A DNA stretch of 43,517 nucleotides, taken from positions 1 to 43,517 of the forward strand of contig JADFZO010000017.1 in the NCBI GenBank assembly GCA_015232465.1. The letters are read 5' to 3'. This DNA is from Desulfamplus sp. (lineage in GTDB: Bacteria; Desulfobacterota; Desulfobacteria; Desulfobacterales; Desulfobacteraceae). Position 1 is the stretch's first letter, and each line of letters starts with the position of its first letter. Below, piece by piece: positions 24,337-33,986 of the stretch. A model generated the notes under the pieces. It was given only the letters and a program-made list of their open reading frames with translations, searched no databases and was not told the DNA's origin. The translations under genes were made by a program, and so were the position numbers.

Positions 24337-27063
24337 TTAAGTTGTGATTTTAGGAAGGGCGCTAAGAATCGCCCTTTTTATCTCATCTTGCCTCTCAAGA
24401 TCGTCAATCTTACCACCATCTACAGCCCTTACATAAAAAACATCTACCACCTGATCGATCTTTGTTGCAACCATAGCAACCCTAACATCAAGCCCAAGTT
24501 TGTAGAGCACATTTGTTATGGCAAATAGAAGACCCTGAAAATCGTAAGCAAAAACCTCAATAACAGTGAAAAAACTTGAAGTCTGATTATCAATTTTAAC
24601 CCTGTTTGGCATTGGGATATGACCAGATTTAGGTGTAATTGTTTTTGGTAATCTATCAGTAAGCCTCTCAAGAAACGCATCATCATTTAGAGCCTGCTGA
24701 AACTCTCGTTCAGCCTTTTGCCACTTTTCGTTTTCAAATATCTTATCTTTTGGAGGCATAACCTTAAAAATATCAAGCGCTGTGTCGCTGATAAACGAGT
24801 ATGCCTGAGAGCCTACAATATTTAGTCCATTTAGAAAAAAGACACCAGCAAGTTTAGAGTAAAAACCTGGTTTATCCTTTCCACATATAGTTATGCTTCT
24901 AATATCAGACTCCCCGTTAGATGTTATACTCCATATAAAATCTCTATCTTTTAGCTGTCTGTATAGGTTAAGATGAGATATTATTTCAGATGCCGATACA
25001 TAGAGAAGATACCTTCGACTCATGCTCTCAACATCTTTTAAAATAAGCGATTCATCAGACAATCCATCTTTTAAAAGCTCTTTTTGATTAAGCTCAAGAA
25101 CCTCTTCTCTCTTTTTCTGTATTGTCTTTGCAGCCTTTTTAGTTGCAAGCTCTTTATCTTTCATAACTCCCATAACTTTTAAAAAAAGCTCTCTAAGAAG
25201 TGCCTCAGTCCAGCCATTCCAAGCCTTTGGACCTGTGGCAATTGAGTCTGCAACTGTAAGCAGATAGAGCTTTTTAAGAAGAGATAGCCTCTCAATTCTG
25301 CTTGCACAAAAAACCGCTGTCTCTTCATCGTTTATATCGCGGCGAGTGGCAACTTTAATCAAAAAAAGGTGGTTTCTAACAAGAAATGCAACCTCATCAA
25401 TATCTGCCTCAGAATAGCCTGATCTAACCATTATTTTACGGGCAATATCAGCACCTCTTTTTGAGTGCTCTTCAGCAGGATCGCCCTTTCCAATATCGTG
25501 CAAAAGAGCAGCCATCAAAAGCGTTTTTCTGTTTCTTAGCTCTTTGTATATTGCAGAATAGAGAATAATATTGGGGTGATTTGGATCATCGCTATCACTA
25601 TCTTTAAAACTATTTATAAGCTGAACGCACCTTATAGAGTGCTTATCTACAGGAAAAAGGTGATATTGATTATACTGAATCTTATTAACTATAAGTGAGA
25701 ACTCAGGCATAAATTTAACAAGTAAGCCTGTGTTTAGCATCACATTTAGTACATTGAACTCCCACAATGAGTGAGAGAGTATATCTTCAAAAGCCTCAAC
25801 ATTTGCAGGGTCTCGTCTGAACTTATCGTCAATTAGATGCGAAAATTCGCTTACAATACGTCTTGCATCTATTGAGAGTGGTTTTTTTAATCTGCCGCTC
25901 TCAACAAATATCTTTAATAAAAGATTAGGCTCGTGAGGCACCATCTCAACAGGGTCAAACTCAAGCCGTCTTGCACGCACCACAATACCTTTATAGTTTG
26001 TAGATCGCTTAATTGATGTAAAGATGAGTGCCCTTTTGCTAAGTTGAATATCCTCTGTGAGCATAAGATTTATCTGTTTGATAAAATCCATCTTAGAGTG
26101 GAGATCGCCCATAAAGGTCTCAACTGCTTTATGACCACTTTGCTCTTTAAAACCGTAAATTTTAGCAAGCTCAATTTGGTGTTCAAAATAGAGCTGATCG
26201 CACTTTCTACCAGCAATATGGTGGAGCATATTTCTTATGTTCCATATAGATAACAGAGAACTTTCAAGGGTATTAAACTCATTGTGAGATAAAAAGCCAT
26301 AACGCTCAAGGTCTCTACGACACTTAATGTCAGCCATTATTCTGGCATACCACAAGATTGTGTGGTAATCTCTAAGACCTCCATGACCAGATTTAAGATT
26401 TGGCTCTAAGAGATAGGTTGAGTCTCCATAATCTGCATATCTTTTTTGGCTCTGCTCTATTAAACGGTTTAAACTTGCCTGAACATATTTTTTTGATAGC
26501 TTACTTCTAAATCGCTCCATGAGCATTGAGTAGATATGAGATGCTCCGCACACAAACCTTGCATCAAGCATTGTTGTAAGAATATCAAACTCCTCCCACG
26601 CCATTGCAAGACACTCTTTTATAGTTCGTACAGCGTAACCAGTCTCAAGTTTTGCGTCCCAAAGCGGATAGATAAACTCTTTAACAAGCTCGTCAGCTTT
26701 TTCTGGGAGTTTTTTTTCAAATAAAATAAGAATATCAACATCAGAGTGGACACACTGCTCCTCTCTGCCATATCCGCCAAGAGCAACAATAGCAACTGGG
26801 TTATCTCTGAATGTCATTTCGCGTGCTATTTTGCTCTTTGCAAACACATTCATAAAGTAGTCGTCAATGATGCGGGTGTATGACTCAATAAATTCAAAAT
26901 GTTGGGGTAAATCATCAGGATGTTTTAGACTTAAATCTTGCAAAAAAATTGACTTTTTAGAAGATGCAAACCTCTCAATAAGCTCTTTACGCTTAAAAAT
27001 CAATTCAGCACAATCCCCTTGAATCTGCCTATTATCATCTGCTATTTGAGCTTTAAGAGTCAT
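24337..27063 (-). CDS. glnD: P-II uridylyltransferase/uridylyl-removing enzyme
   Basis: GlnD of 908 residues, the full four-domain form. The nucleotidyltransferase domain has GGYGREEQCVHSDVDIL (residues 96-112) with metal Asp108 and Asp110. The uridylyl-removing HD domain shows LLHDIGKG near residue 520, and two C-terminal ACT domains (about 715-790 and 830-905) bind glutamine. GlnD uridylylates P-II when glutamine is low and reverses it when glutamine is high. Its target glnB starts 82 nt downstream and glnA follows; glnD is usually elsewhere in proteobacteria, so this clustering is notable. A sigma-54-type promoter lies about 130 nt upstream. The ATG at 27063 follows AGGGT. Confidence 0.96.
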   Translation of the reverse strand: MTLKAQIADDNRQIQGDCAELIFKRKELIERFASSKKSIFLQDLSLKHPDDLPQHFEFIESYTRIIDDYFMNVFAKSKIAREMTFRDNPVAIVALGGYGREEQCVHSDVDILILFEKKLPEKADELVKEFIYPLWDAKLETGYAVRTIKECLAMAWEEFDILTTMLDARFVCGASHIYSMLMERFRSKLSKKYVQASLNRLIEQSQKRYADYGDSTYLLEPNLKSGHGGLRDYHTILWYARIMADIKCRRDLERYGFLSHNEFNTLESSLLSIWNIRNMLHHIAGRKCDQLYFEHQIELAKIYGFKEQSGHKAVETFMGDLHSKMDFIKQINLMLTEDIQLSKRALIFTSIKRSTNYKGIVVRARRLEFDPVEMVPHEPNLLLKIFVESGRLKKPLSIDARRIVSEFSHLIDDKFRRDPANVEAFEDILSHSLWEFNVLNVMLNTGLLVKFMPEFSLIVNKIQYNQYHLFPVDKHSIRCVQLINSFKDSDSDDPNHPNIILYSAIYKELRNRKTLLMAALLHDIGKGDPAEEHSKRGADIARKIMVRSGYSEADIDEVAFLVRNHLFLIKVATRRDINDEETAVFCASRIERLSLLKKLYLLTVADSIATGPKAWNGWTEALLRELFLKVMGVMKDKELATKKAAKTIQKKREEVLELNQKELLKDGLSDESLILKDVESMSRRYLLYVSASEIISHLNLYRQLKDRDFIWSITSNGESDIRSITICGKDKPGFYSKLAGVFFLNGLNIVGSQAYSFISDTALDIFKVMPPKDKIFENEKWQKAEREFQQALNDDAFLERLTDRLPKTITPKSGHIPMPNRVKIDNQTSSFFTVIEVFAYDFQGLLFAITNVLYKLGLDVRVAMVATKIDQVVDVFYVRAVDGGKIDDLERQDEIKRAILSALPKITT

Positions 27064-27188
27064 TGATACCCTATTATTTTACAATTTTAATTGATATTGT
27101 TTAGAAAAGATGGATACTAATCTATTATTGCTACTCTCTATTATTATTGTTGTTTTGTTATTGCCGATTATTTTTTATGATATTAATA

Positions 27189-27204
27189 AGCAATATATAT
27201 GCCA
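27189..27204 (-). promoter_or_regulatory. Sigma-54 (RpoN) promoter upstream of glnD
   Basis: On the minus strand the sequence is TGGCATATATATTGCT. It matches TGGCAC-N5-TTGCW with GG and GC exactly 10 nt apart (-24/-12 layout), and the only departures from consensus are outside the GG and GC pairs. The start point would fall near 27178, leaving a leader of about 115 nt. Sigma-54 control fits a nitrogen operon driven by NtrC. Confidence 0.6.
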
Positions 27205-27415
27205 CAATCTCTAATTGAGTCTTTACAGCTTTTATACAACCAAGAACATAGTAAACATCATAGAGTTGATTTATATTAATTACAAAAATGCAACCAAAAA
27301 AATCTGCTAATCTACATTTATGTATTTTTAGATTTTAATCAAGTTAGATTTGCTTTAAATGGTGGGGCAAAGTTTGATGCAAAAAAGGGGTTAAGCTATT
27401 AAAGTAAAAAAAGAG

Positions 27416-27480
27416 ACTCCATGTAGAGCCAAAATTATAAGGGGTAAAAGTTTTATATCAATCAATGGACCGCATGGAGT
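27416..27480 (-). terminator. Terminator-like long-loop hairpin downstream of tatA
   Basis: On the minus strand ACTCCATG and CATGGAGT are separated by 49 nt and followed by CTCTTTTTTT, so the distal arm and T run look like a rho-independent terminator for tatA. The long internal region, which contains short complementary GG/CC pieces, could instead be part of a structured RNA. Weakly supported. Confidence 0.35.
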
Positions 27481-27514
27481 GGTTAAAATAGATAAAGCAT
27501 AATATCAAACAGAA

Positions 27515-27706
27515 TCAAGATTTTAGCTTATCTTCAATCTTTTCTGGCTCTTTATCTTCTTGTTCAATCTCTCTTGTTGCCTTTTTAAAATTCTTTATCC
27601 CCTTTCCTATTCCAGCACCTATTTCAGGAAGTTTACCAGCACCAAATATTATTAATATGATGACAAGGATAATCAAAAGTTCAGGCATTCCAATTCCACC
27701 AATCAT
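27515..27706 (-). CDS. tatA: Twin-arginine translocase subunit TatA/TatE
   Basis: Small membrane protein of 63 residues. [28 protein letters not shown] is split here between a membrane helix (about 6-21) and the FG...LP hinge, followed by an amphipathic helix ([15 protein letters not shown]) and an acidic tail. TatA forms the pore-like assemblies that move folded, often cofactor-bearing, proteins across the inner membrane with TatC. The length and lack of a long acidic tail fit TatA/E rather than TatB. No tatC is adjacent. A good ribosome site AGGAG precedes the ATG. Confidence 0.93.
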   Translation of the reverse strand: MIGGIGMPELLIILVIILIIFGAGKLPEIGAGIGKGIKNFKKATREIEQEDKEPEKIEDKLKS

Positions 27707-27913
27707 AGCACACTCCTATATTTATCTTATTTACAAAACCATAAACTGAGACCTATTTAAACACTATGTTTACGAGTTGCTAACATATAGTAAATACTAT
27801 GTAAGTGTCAATATGATAGAGTGGCAGGCAATAAAAAGATTATATAGGCTGATTTCTTGCATGAGCTATTATTAATAATCTTTTTAACAACCATCTTCAG
27901 GGAGAAGAAAGCA

Positions 27914-29641
27914 ATGAAAATGCTTAACAAATTAAAAATTTCGCACAAGCTATTTATTTCAACCTCAATAATAGCAGTTGGTTTTGTAATGTTTTGTCTC
28001 TACATATTCCACACTCTAACCATAATAAAGGTTAATGGTCCTATGTACAGGCAGATTGTGCAGGGAAAGGACCTTGTAGCTGATATTTTGCCGCCGCCAG
28101 ACTATATAATTGAATCATATCTTACTGCATTTGAGTTGCGAGAAAATATTGATGATGAAAAAGAGGTAGAGAGATTATCGCAATACCTTATGACAAAACT
28201 GAAAAAAGAGTATATAGATAGGCATGAATATTGGGTTAATGACAAGATATTTCTTCCACAAGAGCCAATAATAAAAGAGACTTTAATCGACTTGAGCTAC
28301 AGACCAGTTGTTGATTTCTACAATCTCTTTGAAACTGAATATTTAGATGCTATTAAGAGCAAAAATAGGCAATCTGCTGATTTGATTCTTAATCAAAAAT
28401 TAAAACAATATTATATTGAACATCGAAAACATATTGATACAGTTGTCAGATTGACATTAGAGAAAAATTCAGTCATAGAGCAAGAGGCAGCCCAACTTAT
28501 AAAAAGAAAAACTATTCAGGCAATAGCAATATTTATTGGCTCTCTATCTGTTGGAACAGTGCTATTTATGGTAGTACTTTTTCAGATAACATCATCTTTA
28601 AGAAGATTGACTTTAAGCATTAAAGATATTTCTGAAGGGGAGGGCGATTTAACCAAACGCTTAGCAATAAAGAGCCATGATGAGATTGGAGAGACATCAT
28701 CATACTTAAACCAATTTGTAGATAAGCTACAAAATTTAATTGTAATGATACGATATAATGCTGACTCTTTAGCATCTTCAGCATCTGGGCTTGCAGCAAC
28801 ATCAACCCAGATAGATGCAAGTGCAAGTCAAATAAGTAGCAAAACAACAGCAGTTGACTCTATAACCAAACAGGCAACAGAGAATATGAGCACAATATCA
28901 GCAGCAGCAAAAGCGATGTCTGACTCGACAAATTCTGTTGCAACAGCAATTCAGGAGATGAACGCATCAATAAGCCAAGTTGCAATGAATTGCCAAAAAG
29001 AGTTAAAGATTGCAACAGAGGCAAATTCTCATGCTGTTAGGAGTAAAGATATAATGGCTCGTCTTGATTTGGCTGCAAAATCTATTGGTAAAGTTGTAGA
29101 GGCTATTAAAGATATTGCAGATCAAACAAAACTTCTTGCACTTAATGCAACTATTGAGGCAGCATCAGCAGGAGATGCAGGCAGAGGTTTTGCTGTTGTT
29201 GCAAATGAGGTAAAAGAGCTTGCAAAACAGACAGAGCAGGCAACAGAGTCAATAAACAAACAGGTTGAAGAGATTGTAACAAACACAGAGTCAGCAGTAG
29301 ATGCAATTGATATAGTTACTAAGGTGATTGAAGAGGTAAATATGATCTCTCAAGCAATTGCAAGTGCTGTGGAGGAGCAGAGTGTGGCTGTTAATCAAAT
29401 ATCTCAAAGCGTTGTTGGTGTAAGTTCAAGGGTTGATAATGTTACGCAAAATGTTACGCAATCAGCTCAAAATCTGCTCTTGGTATCAAGCTCAATATCA
29501 GGCATAAGCAGTGCAGTTAAAGATACATCGTTAGGAATTGCTCAAGTTAAATCCAGTGCTGGTGAGTTGGCAACTCTTTCAGTAAATCTTAAGGAGATTT
29601 TATCAAACTTTAAAGTTAATGAAGAGTGTAAAAGCAAATAA
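27914..29641 (+). CDS. Methyl-accepting chemotaxis protein
   Basis: Chemoreceptor of 575 residues from the ATG at 27914, chosen for its GGGAGAAG ribosome site; the frame is open further upstream. A membrane helix near residues 15-35, an extracytoplasmic helical sensor of about 165 residues and a second helix near 205-228 precede a HAMP domain ([17 protein letters not shown]). The cytoplasmic signalling tip is the classic [22 protein letters not shown]. The sequence ends NEECKSK, so the CheR/CheB-binding pentapeptide is absent. It would report a ligand to CheA; no che genes are in the window. Ligand unknown. Confidence 0.94.
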   Translation: MKMLNKLKISHKLFISTSIIAVGFVMFCLYIFHTLTIIKVNGPMYRQIVQGKDLVADILPPPDYIIESYLTAFELRENIDDEKEVERLSQYLMTKLKKEYIDRHEYWVNDKIFLPQEPIIKETLIDLSYRPVVDFYNLFETEYLDAIKSKNRQSADLILNQKLKQYYIEHRKHIDTVVRLTLEKNSVIEQEAAQLIKRKTIQAIAIFIGSLSVGTVLFMVVLFQITSSLRRLTLSIKDISEGEGDLTKRLAIKSHDEIGETSSYLNQFVDKLQNLIVMIRYNADSLASSASGLAATSTQIDASASQISSKTTAVDSITKQATENMSTISAAAKAMSDSTNSVATAIQEMNASISQVAMNCQKELKIATEANSHAVRSKDIMARLDLAAKSIGKVVEAIKDIADQTKLLALNATIEAASAGDAGRGFAVVANEVKELAKQTEQATESINKQVEEIVTNTESAVDAIDIVTKVIEEVNMISQAIASAVEEQSVAVNQISQSVVGVSSRVDNVTQNVTQSAQNLLLVSSSISGISSAVKDTSLGIAQVKSSAGELATLSVNLKEILSNFKVNEECKSK

Positions 29642-29697
29642 TATAATAAAATGTTAAATTTATTCATCATAAGATATTGATTTACAGGAGTTTTTTT

Positions 29698-30555
29698 ATG
29701 ACAGATCAAAATGGAACAACAGCCCGTTTTTCTGGTGCTACAAAGTATGTTTTAGATAGTGAATTGGCATCTATTGTAAATATATCAATGGCTCTTGAGA
29801 TGCCCCTGCTGCTTAAAGGCGAGCCAGGAACAGGCAAAACTATGCTTGCCCATGCTATTGCTGAGAATCTCAAGATGCCACTTATCATACTAAATGTTAA
29901 ATCAAGTATGAAACTTATTGAGGCACTTTATCAGTATGACACACTCACAAGGTTAAATGATAGCCGTTTTGGGGACTCTAAAAGAGATGTTAGTAACATT
30001 AATGAATATATCAAAATGGGTAAAATTGGTCAGGCATTTACAGCAGAGGAGCGAAGTGTTCTTCTGATTGATGAGATCGATAAAGCAGATACAGATTTTC
30101 AAGATGACATGCTTGATGTGCTTGACCAGATGCAGTTTGACATTATTGAGACAGATCAGACTATAAAAGCACGCCACAGACCAGTAATTATAATTACCTC
30201 TAATGCCAAAAAAGACCTATCTGATCCATTTCTTGGTCGTTGCAACTTTCACCACATCGCATTTCCAGACCCTAAGATGATGAGAAAAATCATATCTGTC
30301 CACTTTCCATCAATTGACAATAAACTTGCTGAAAATGCTATTACTGCATTTTACTCAATGCGTGAAGTTGATGCTATTGAAAAAAAGCCAGCAACAAGGG
30401 AGCTTATTAACTGGATACGTGCCCTTAATGTTGATCCTGATTTTCGTGCAAAAGATATTCTAAAAGGAGAGCTTCCATTTTTGGGTGTTTTGTTCAAAAA
30501 AAGCCCTGATTACGAGCGAGTACAGAGTGTAACATCAAGGCGTAAGTTCTTTTAA
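29698..30555 (+). CDS. MoxR-family AAA+ ATPase
   Basis: AAA+ ATPase of 285 residues from the ATG at 29698, which follows AGGAG. Walker A GEPGTGKT is at about residues 41-48, Walker B VLLIDEIDKAD at about 122-132, and the sensor segment is VIIITSNAKKDLSDPFLGRCNFH. MoxR proteins act as chaperones that insert cofactors or metals into, or remodel, partner complexes, nearly always beside a VWA protein. That partner starts 15 nt downstream. The C-terminal RELINWIRAL is typical. The target complex cannot be told from this window. Confidence 0.92.
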   Translation: MTDQNGTTARFSGATKYVLDSELASIVNISMALEMPLLLKGEPGTGKTMLAHAIAENLKMPLIILNVKSSMKLIEALYQYDTLTRLNDSRFGDSKRDVSNINEYIKMGKIGQAFTAEERSVLLIDEIDKADTDFQDDMLDVLDQMQFDIIETDQTIKARHRPVIIITSNAKKDLSDPFLGRCNFHHIAFPDPKMMRKIISVHFPSIDNKLAENAITAFYSMREVDAIEKKPATRELINWIRALNVDPDFRAKDILKGELPFLGVLFKKSPDYERVQSVTSRRKFF

Positions 30556-30570
30556 TAAAAGGTTAATCTT

Positions 30571-31761
30571 ATGTTCATACCATTTTTTTATAAGCTAAAA
30601 GAGGTTGGAATTCCAGTAACGCCTACATCTTTTCTGACACTTCAAAAAGCTATGTCAATGGGGCTTATCAACTCTCTTGATGATTTTTACACCTGTGCCA
30701 GAGCTGTTCTTGTAAAGAGCGAGCGATATTTTGATCTTTATGATCAAGTTTTTGCCTTTTATTTTGACGGTGTCCCGCTTCCTGATATTGATGGCTTTGA
30801 GATAGATGAAATTGCAAAGGCTATGCTTGATGAGTGGCTAAAAAATCCAAAACAGCTTGCAGATGCACTTGGAATTGATGCCTCAAAACTTGCAAAACTC
30901 ACACCTGACGAGCTGATTGACTATTTTAAGGAGCGGTTAAAAGAGCAAAAAGGCAGGCATGAAGGGGGTAACAAATGGATTGGTACAGGCGGCACCTCTC
31001 CAGTTGGGCACTCTGGATACCACCCTGGAGGAATGAGAGTTGGCGGTGAGTCAAGAAATAAATCTGCTGTAAAGGTTGCAGGGGAGAGAAGATATAAAGA
31101 TTACTCTACCCATGGACCGTTGACTCAAGCAATGATGGGCGAGGCTCTAAAGCGTCTTAGAAACATGGTGCCAACTGGAGCAAAAGATCAGATAAATATT
31201 GATGAGACAATCCATAAAACCATGAAAAATGGCGGAGAGATTGAGCTTATTTTTGATCGATCCTTAAAGGACAGACTTAAAATTATCCTTGCCATTGACA
31301 ATGGTGGCTGGTCAATGGATCCTTATATATCTGTTGTTCAGACACTTTTTGATTATGCACGCTCTCAATTTAAAGAGGTTAAAACCTGCTTTTTTCACAA
31401 TACAATCTATGATTGCGTATGGGAAGATTCAGCACGTTACCGCAAACCAATAAGGATTGATGAGTTTATAAAGCGTGATCCAGATACTCGATTTATTGTT
31501 GTTGGTGATGCAAGCATGGCACCTTATGAGCTTATGGCAACTGACGGTTCAATACACATCAAAGAGAGAAGTGGAAAACCAAGCATTGATAGGCTTCGTT
31601 TTATTGCCAACACATTTAGCCACTCTGTATGGCTCAATCCTGTGCCTCAATCTATGTGGAACTACACTCACACAATTATTGCCATATCAAAGATTTTTCC
31701 AATGTTTGAATTATCAATAGATGGGCTGGAGAAGGCTGTAAGCCATCTGATGTCAAAATAG
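30571..31761 (+). CDS. VWA-domain (CoxE-type) partner of the MoxR ATPase
   Basis: Protein of 396 residues. Residues 1-125 are helical, then a Gly-rich linker (GGNKWIGTGGTSPVGHSGY) leads to a von Willebrand A domain from about 235. The metal site is DNGGWSM starting at Asp243, the CoxE-type variant of DxSxS. A later NTFSHSVWLNPVP matches the second half of CoxE-like domains. These proteins work with MoxR ATPases in assembling or remodelling other enzymes, possibly via Mg-dependent partner binding. It follows moxR by 15 nt and is clearly in the same operon. Confidence 0.9.
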   Translation: MFIPFFYKLKEVGIPVTPTSFLTLQKAMSMGLINSLDDFYTCARAVLVKSERYFDLYDQVFAFYFDGVPLPDIDGFEIDEIAKAMLDEWLKNPKQLADALGIDASKLAKLTPDELIDYFKERLKEQKGRHEGGNKWIGTGGTSPVGHSGYHPGGMRVGGESRNKSAVKVAGERRYKDYSTHGPLTQAMMGEALKRLRNMVPTGAKDQINIDETIHKTMKNGGEIELIFDRSLKDRLKIILAIDNGGWSMDPYISVVQTLFDYARSQFKEVKTCFFHNTIYDCVWEDSARYRKPIRIDEFIKRDPDTRFIVVGDASMAPYELMATDGSIHIKERSGKPSIDRLRFIANTFSHSVWLNPVPQSMWNYTHTIIAISKIFPMFELSIDGLEKAVSHLMSK

Positions 31762-31793
31762 CAAATTGCCTAACATTTAAGGAGAGTAAAAAA

Positions 31794-32021
31794 ATGAGCG
31801 TAATTCAAGTTGATATTGATGATCAATTGGTTCAGACAATAGGGTTAAAAGCGATTAAAGAGTTTATGGATAACAAAATTGCTGCCCTAAAAATAGAGCT
31901 TTTAGGGGATAGTATTTCTGAAATAGTTGCACTGTCTGAATTTGATCATTCAAAAGAAGTAGAGATAGCTCGTCAAGAGGCATGGGAAGAGTATAAACAA
32001 AAATATATAGTATCATTATGA
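31794..32021 (+). CDS. Putative antitoxin of the PIN pair
   Basis: Small protein of 75 residues. It opens with MSVIQVDIDDQLVQTIGL, a strand-helix start typical of ribbon-helix-helix or AbrB-type antitoxins, and the rest is helical and acidic. It overlaps the PIN gene by 4 nt (ATGA at 32018-32021), the usual antitoxin-then-toxin order. AAGGAG lies upstream of the ATG. I do not recognise the exact antitoxin family; the call rests mainly on context. Confidence 0.65.
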   Translation: MSVIQVDIDDQLVQTIGLKAIKEFMDNKIAALKIELLGDSISEIVALSEFDHSKEVEIARQEAWEEYKQKYIVSL

Positions 32022-32461
32022 CAATAATAGCTAATTCATATCTGATCGATGCCAATATACTTTTTAGCGCATTTATAAGCGGAAAAGATATATATCCCCT
32101 CTTGTTTTCACAATACAAAATTTATCTCCCTGATTTTGCATTTCTTGAACTTGAAAAATATAAAAAACGAATCCTTAGTAAAACAAAGTTGACTGAATAT
32201 CAATTTCAGGAGTTTGTACTTGGGCTTTTAAAAGATGTAACCGTTATTCCAAACTTGCTATTATCTAAAGAATCTTTATCTAAATCGTATGAAATTTGTA
32301 AGGATATTGACGAAAAAGATACTGTTTATGTTGCTGCTGCCCATGAGTTTAATTTGACTTTAATAACAAGCGATAAAAAATTGTATCTGGGTCTTAAACC
32401 CCATAATTTTATAGAGGTTATATTATTAGAAGATATAATAAATACAATATGTTCAACCTAA
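32018..32461 (+). CDS. PIN-domain ribonuclease (toxin candidate)
   Basis: Protein of 147 residues with a PIN fold. The acidic metal-binding residues can be traced: Asp11 in LIDANILF, Glu44 in FLELEKYKK, Asp101 in DEKDTVYVAAA and Asp119 in TSDKKL. PIN toxins cleave RNA, often tRNA or mRNA, when released from their antitoxin. The start ATG overlaps the upstream stop by 4 nt. It lies between the MoxR-VWA genes and the TolC gene, and may be a passenger module. Confidence 0.82.
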   Translation: MTIIANSYLIDANILFSAFISGKDIYPLLFSQYKIYLPDFAFLELEKYKKRILSKTKLTEYQFQEFVLGLLKDVTVIPNLLLSKESLSKSYEICKDIDEKDTVYVAAAHEFNLTLITSDKKLYLGLKPHNFIEVILLEDIINTICST

Positions 32462-32489
32462 GAAAATAAACAATCAAGGAGAGTAAGAT

Positions 32490-33920
32490 ATGTCTATTTT
32501 TAAGAAATGTATTAAAAAAAAATTAAGATTATACATTTTAAGTATGAATAAAATAATAGTACTTGCTTTGTCATCTCTTTTTATACTCATTGCTTTCAAT
32601 AGCATTGCAAATGCTTCAGACACTAACATAAAGCTATCTGATATAACCCCTCTAACAATTGAAGATGCCATTAAAACAGCACTTTTGCAAAACCCTGATA
32701 TTGGTATGGCTCGCGAAGGTGTAAAAATTGCACAAGAGGCTCTAAAACAGACAGACTCTCTTTTTAGACCCCGTGTTACTCTATTTAGTGAAGTATCAAC
32801 TGGAGATGCCCCATCTGCCTATCTATTTAAAACAATTGATCAGCGATCACTGCCTCCAAACACAAACTTTAATGATCCCGGCACATTTACCAATCTTGAA
32901 ACAGGAGTCAACATGAACTTTAACCTCTATAAAGGCGGAATTGACTCACTTAATAGACGTATAGCAAAGTCAGATGTCAGATATAAAGAGGCTCTTACAG
33001 ACCACTCAGAAAATATGGTGGTATCATCAGTTATAGAGCTATTTTTTTCAGTTCTAAAGGCTCAAGAGTATGTTGAGATCGCAAAGCAATCTGTTGAGAC
33101 TGTAGAGGAGCAGCTAAGGGTTATGAATGTAAGATTCAAAGGGGGAGGAGTTCTTAAATCTGATATTCTCTCCCTTGAAGTAAGGCTTGCAGATTCTAAA
33201 AAAGATTTGGTTCAAAGCCAAAATCTATACACCACAACTATTACAGCATTTAACACTTTGCTTGCAAAAAGAGCTGAAGATAATGTTGAGCTTGCCCGAA
33301 ATTGCGAGTGCCCATTTACATTTCCAACCTCTTACAAAGAGGCTGTTGTGATAGCAATGGAGAATCGCCCAGAGATGCTTCAAGCAAAAGAGATGATCCA
33401 AAAGGCACGTTTTGCACTTAAACAGGCAGATGCTACCTACCTTCCAAGCGTTGATTTAAATGGCAGATGGTATATTGGCAGCGATGATTTAAAGGTAAAT
33501 GGCAGCAGCGATAACTACACAGCAGCACTAACAATGAATTGGAATATTTATACAGGGAACTCCACACAATCTGATATTGTTATGGCAAAGCACGGGCTTG
33601 CACTTGCTCTAAAAAATCTTGAAAAGACAGAGCTTATGATAAATCAAGATGTTCGTCAGGCTTATTTAAACCATGATGATGCTATTGAGCGTCTAAATGT
33701 TGCTGGCAAAAGTGTTGAGATGGCTGATGAGTCCTTGATGCTTGTAAAGCAGCGATATGAGGGGGGATCAGATTCAATTACCCGATACCTTGAGGTAGAG
33801 CTTGCAAGAAACAGGGCAATGATAAACAGAGCAGCAGCTTTTTACGATGAGAAGATAGCTTTGAGCGATATTGCTAAATCTATGGGCACACTCTCATCTC
33901 TTTGGAAAGATGCAAAATAG
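32490..33920 (+). CDS. TolC-family outer-membrane efflux protein
   Basis: Outer-membrane factor of 476 residues. A signal peptide is present, though it begins with an unusually long basic n-region and cleavage probably follows ANA near residue 42. TIEDAIKTALLQNPD starts the first OEP repeat, and a second repeat appears near YKEAVVIAMENRPEMLQAKE; both have coiled-coil regions. TolC proteins form the trimeric exit duct for tripartite efflux pumps or type I secretion. No RND pump, membrane-fusion protein or ABC exporter is beside it, so its partner must be elsewhere. The ATG at 32490 has AAGGAG 9 nt upstream; a second ATG at codon 19 is possible. Confidence 0.9.
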   Translation: MSIFKKCIKKKLRLYILSMNKIIVLALSSLFILIAFNSIANASDTNIKLSDITPLTIEDAIKTALLQNPDIGMAREGVKIAQEALKQTDSLFRPRVTLFSEVSTGDAPSAYLFKTIDQRSLPPNTNFNDPGTFTNLETGVNMNFNLYKGGIDSLNRRIAKSDVRYKEALTDHSENMVVSSVIELFFSVLKAQEYVEIAKQSVETVEEQLRVMNVRFKGGGVLKSDILSLEVRLADSKKDLVQSQNLYTTTITAFNTLLAKRAEDNVELARNCECPFTFPTSYKEAVVIAMENRPEMLQAKEMIQKARFALKQADATYLPSVDLNGRWYIGSDDLKVNGSSDNYTAALTMNWNIYTGNSTQSDIVMAKHGLALALKNLEKTELMINQDVRQAYLNHDDAIERLNVAGKSVEMADESLMLVKQRYEGGSDSITRYLEVELARNRAMINRAAAFYDEKIALSDIAKSMGTLSSLWKDAK

Positions 33921-33946
33921 GATAGGATAAAAACAGATGATTTTTA

Positions 33947-33972
33947 TAGCCGAGCGATGAATCGCACGGCTA
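33947..33972. repeat. REP-like hairpin in a convergent gap
   Basis: TAGCCG-A-GCGAT-GA-ATCGC-A-CGGCTA forms an 11-bp stem with one internal A/A mismatch and a 2-nt loop. It lies between the stops of the TolC gene and the PrkA-like gene, which converge. It is GC-rich against an AT-rich background and matches the layout of the hairpin at 6905-6928, also in a convergent gap. It could be a dispersed palindrome or a bidirectional terminator. Confidence 0.6.
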
Positions 33973-33986
33973 CACTTTAGATGTTT

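Larger units (their letters stand above)
27064..27514. other. 451-nt intergenic region between glnD and tatA
   Basis: Non-coding, AT-rich. It holds the sigma-54 promoter at 27189-27204 and, close to tatA, an 8-bp inverted repeat pair ACTCCATG (27416-27423) / CATGGAGT (27473-27480) followed on the minus strand by a run of T. I found no convincing NtrC-type enhancer, tRNA or gene. Confidence 0.5.
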
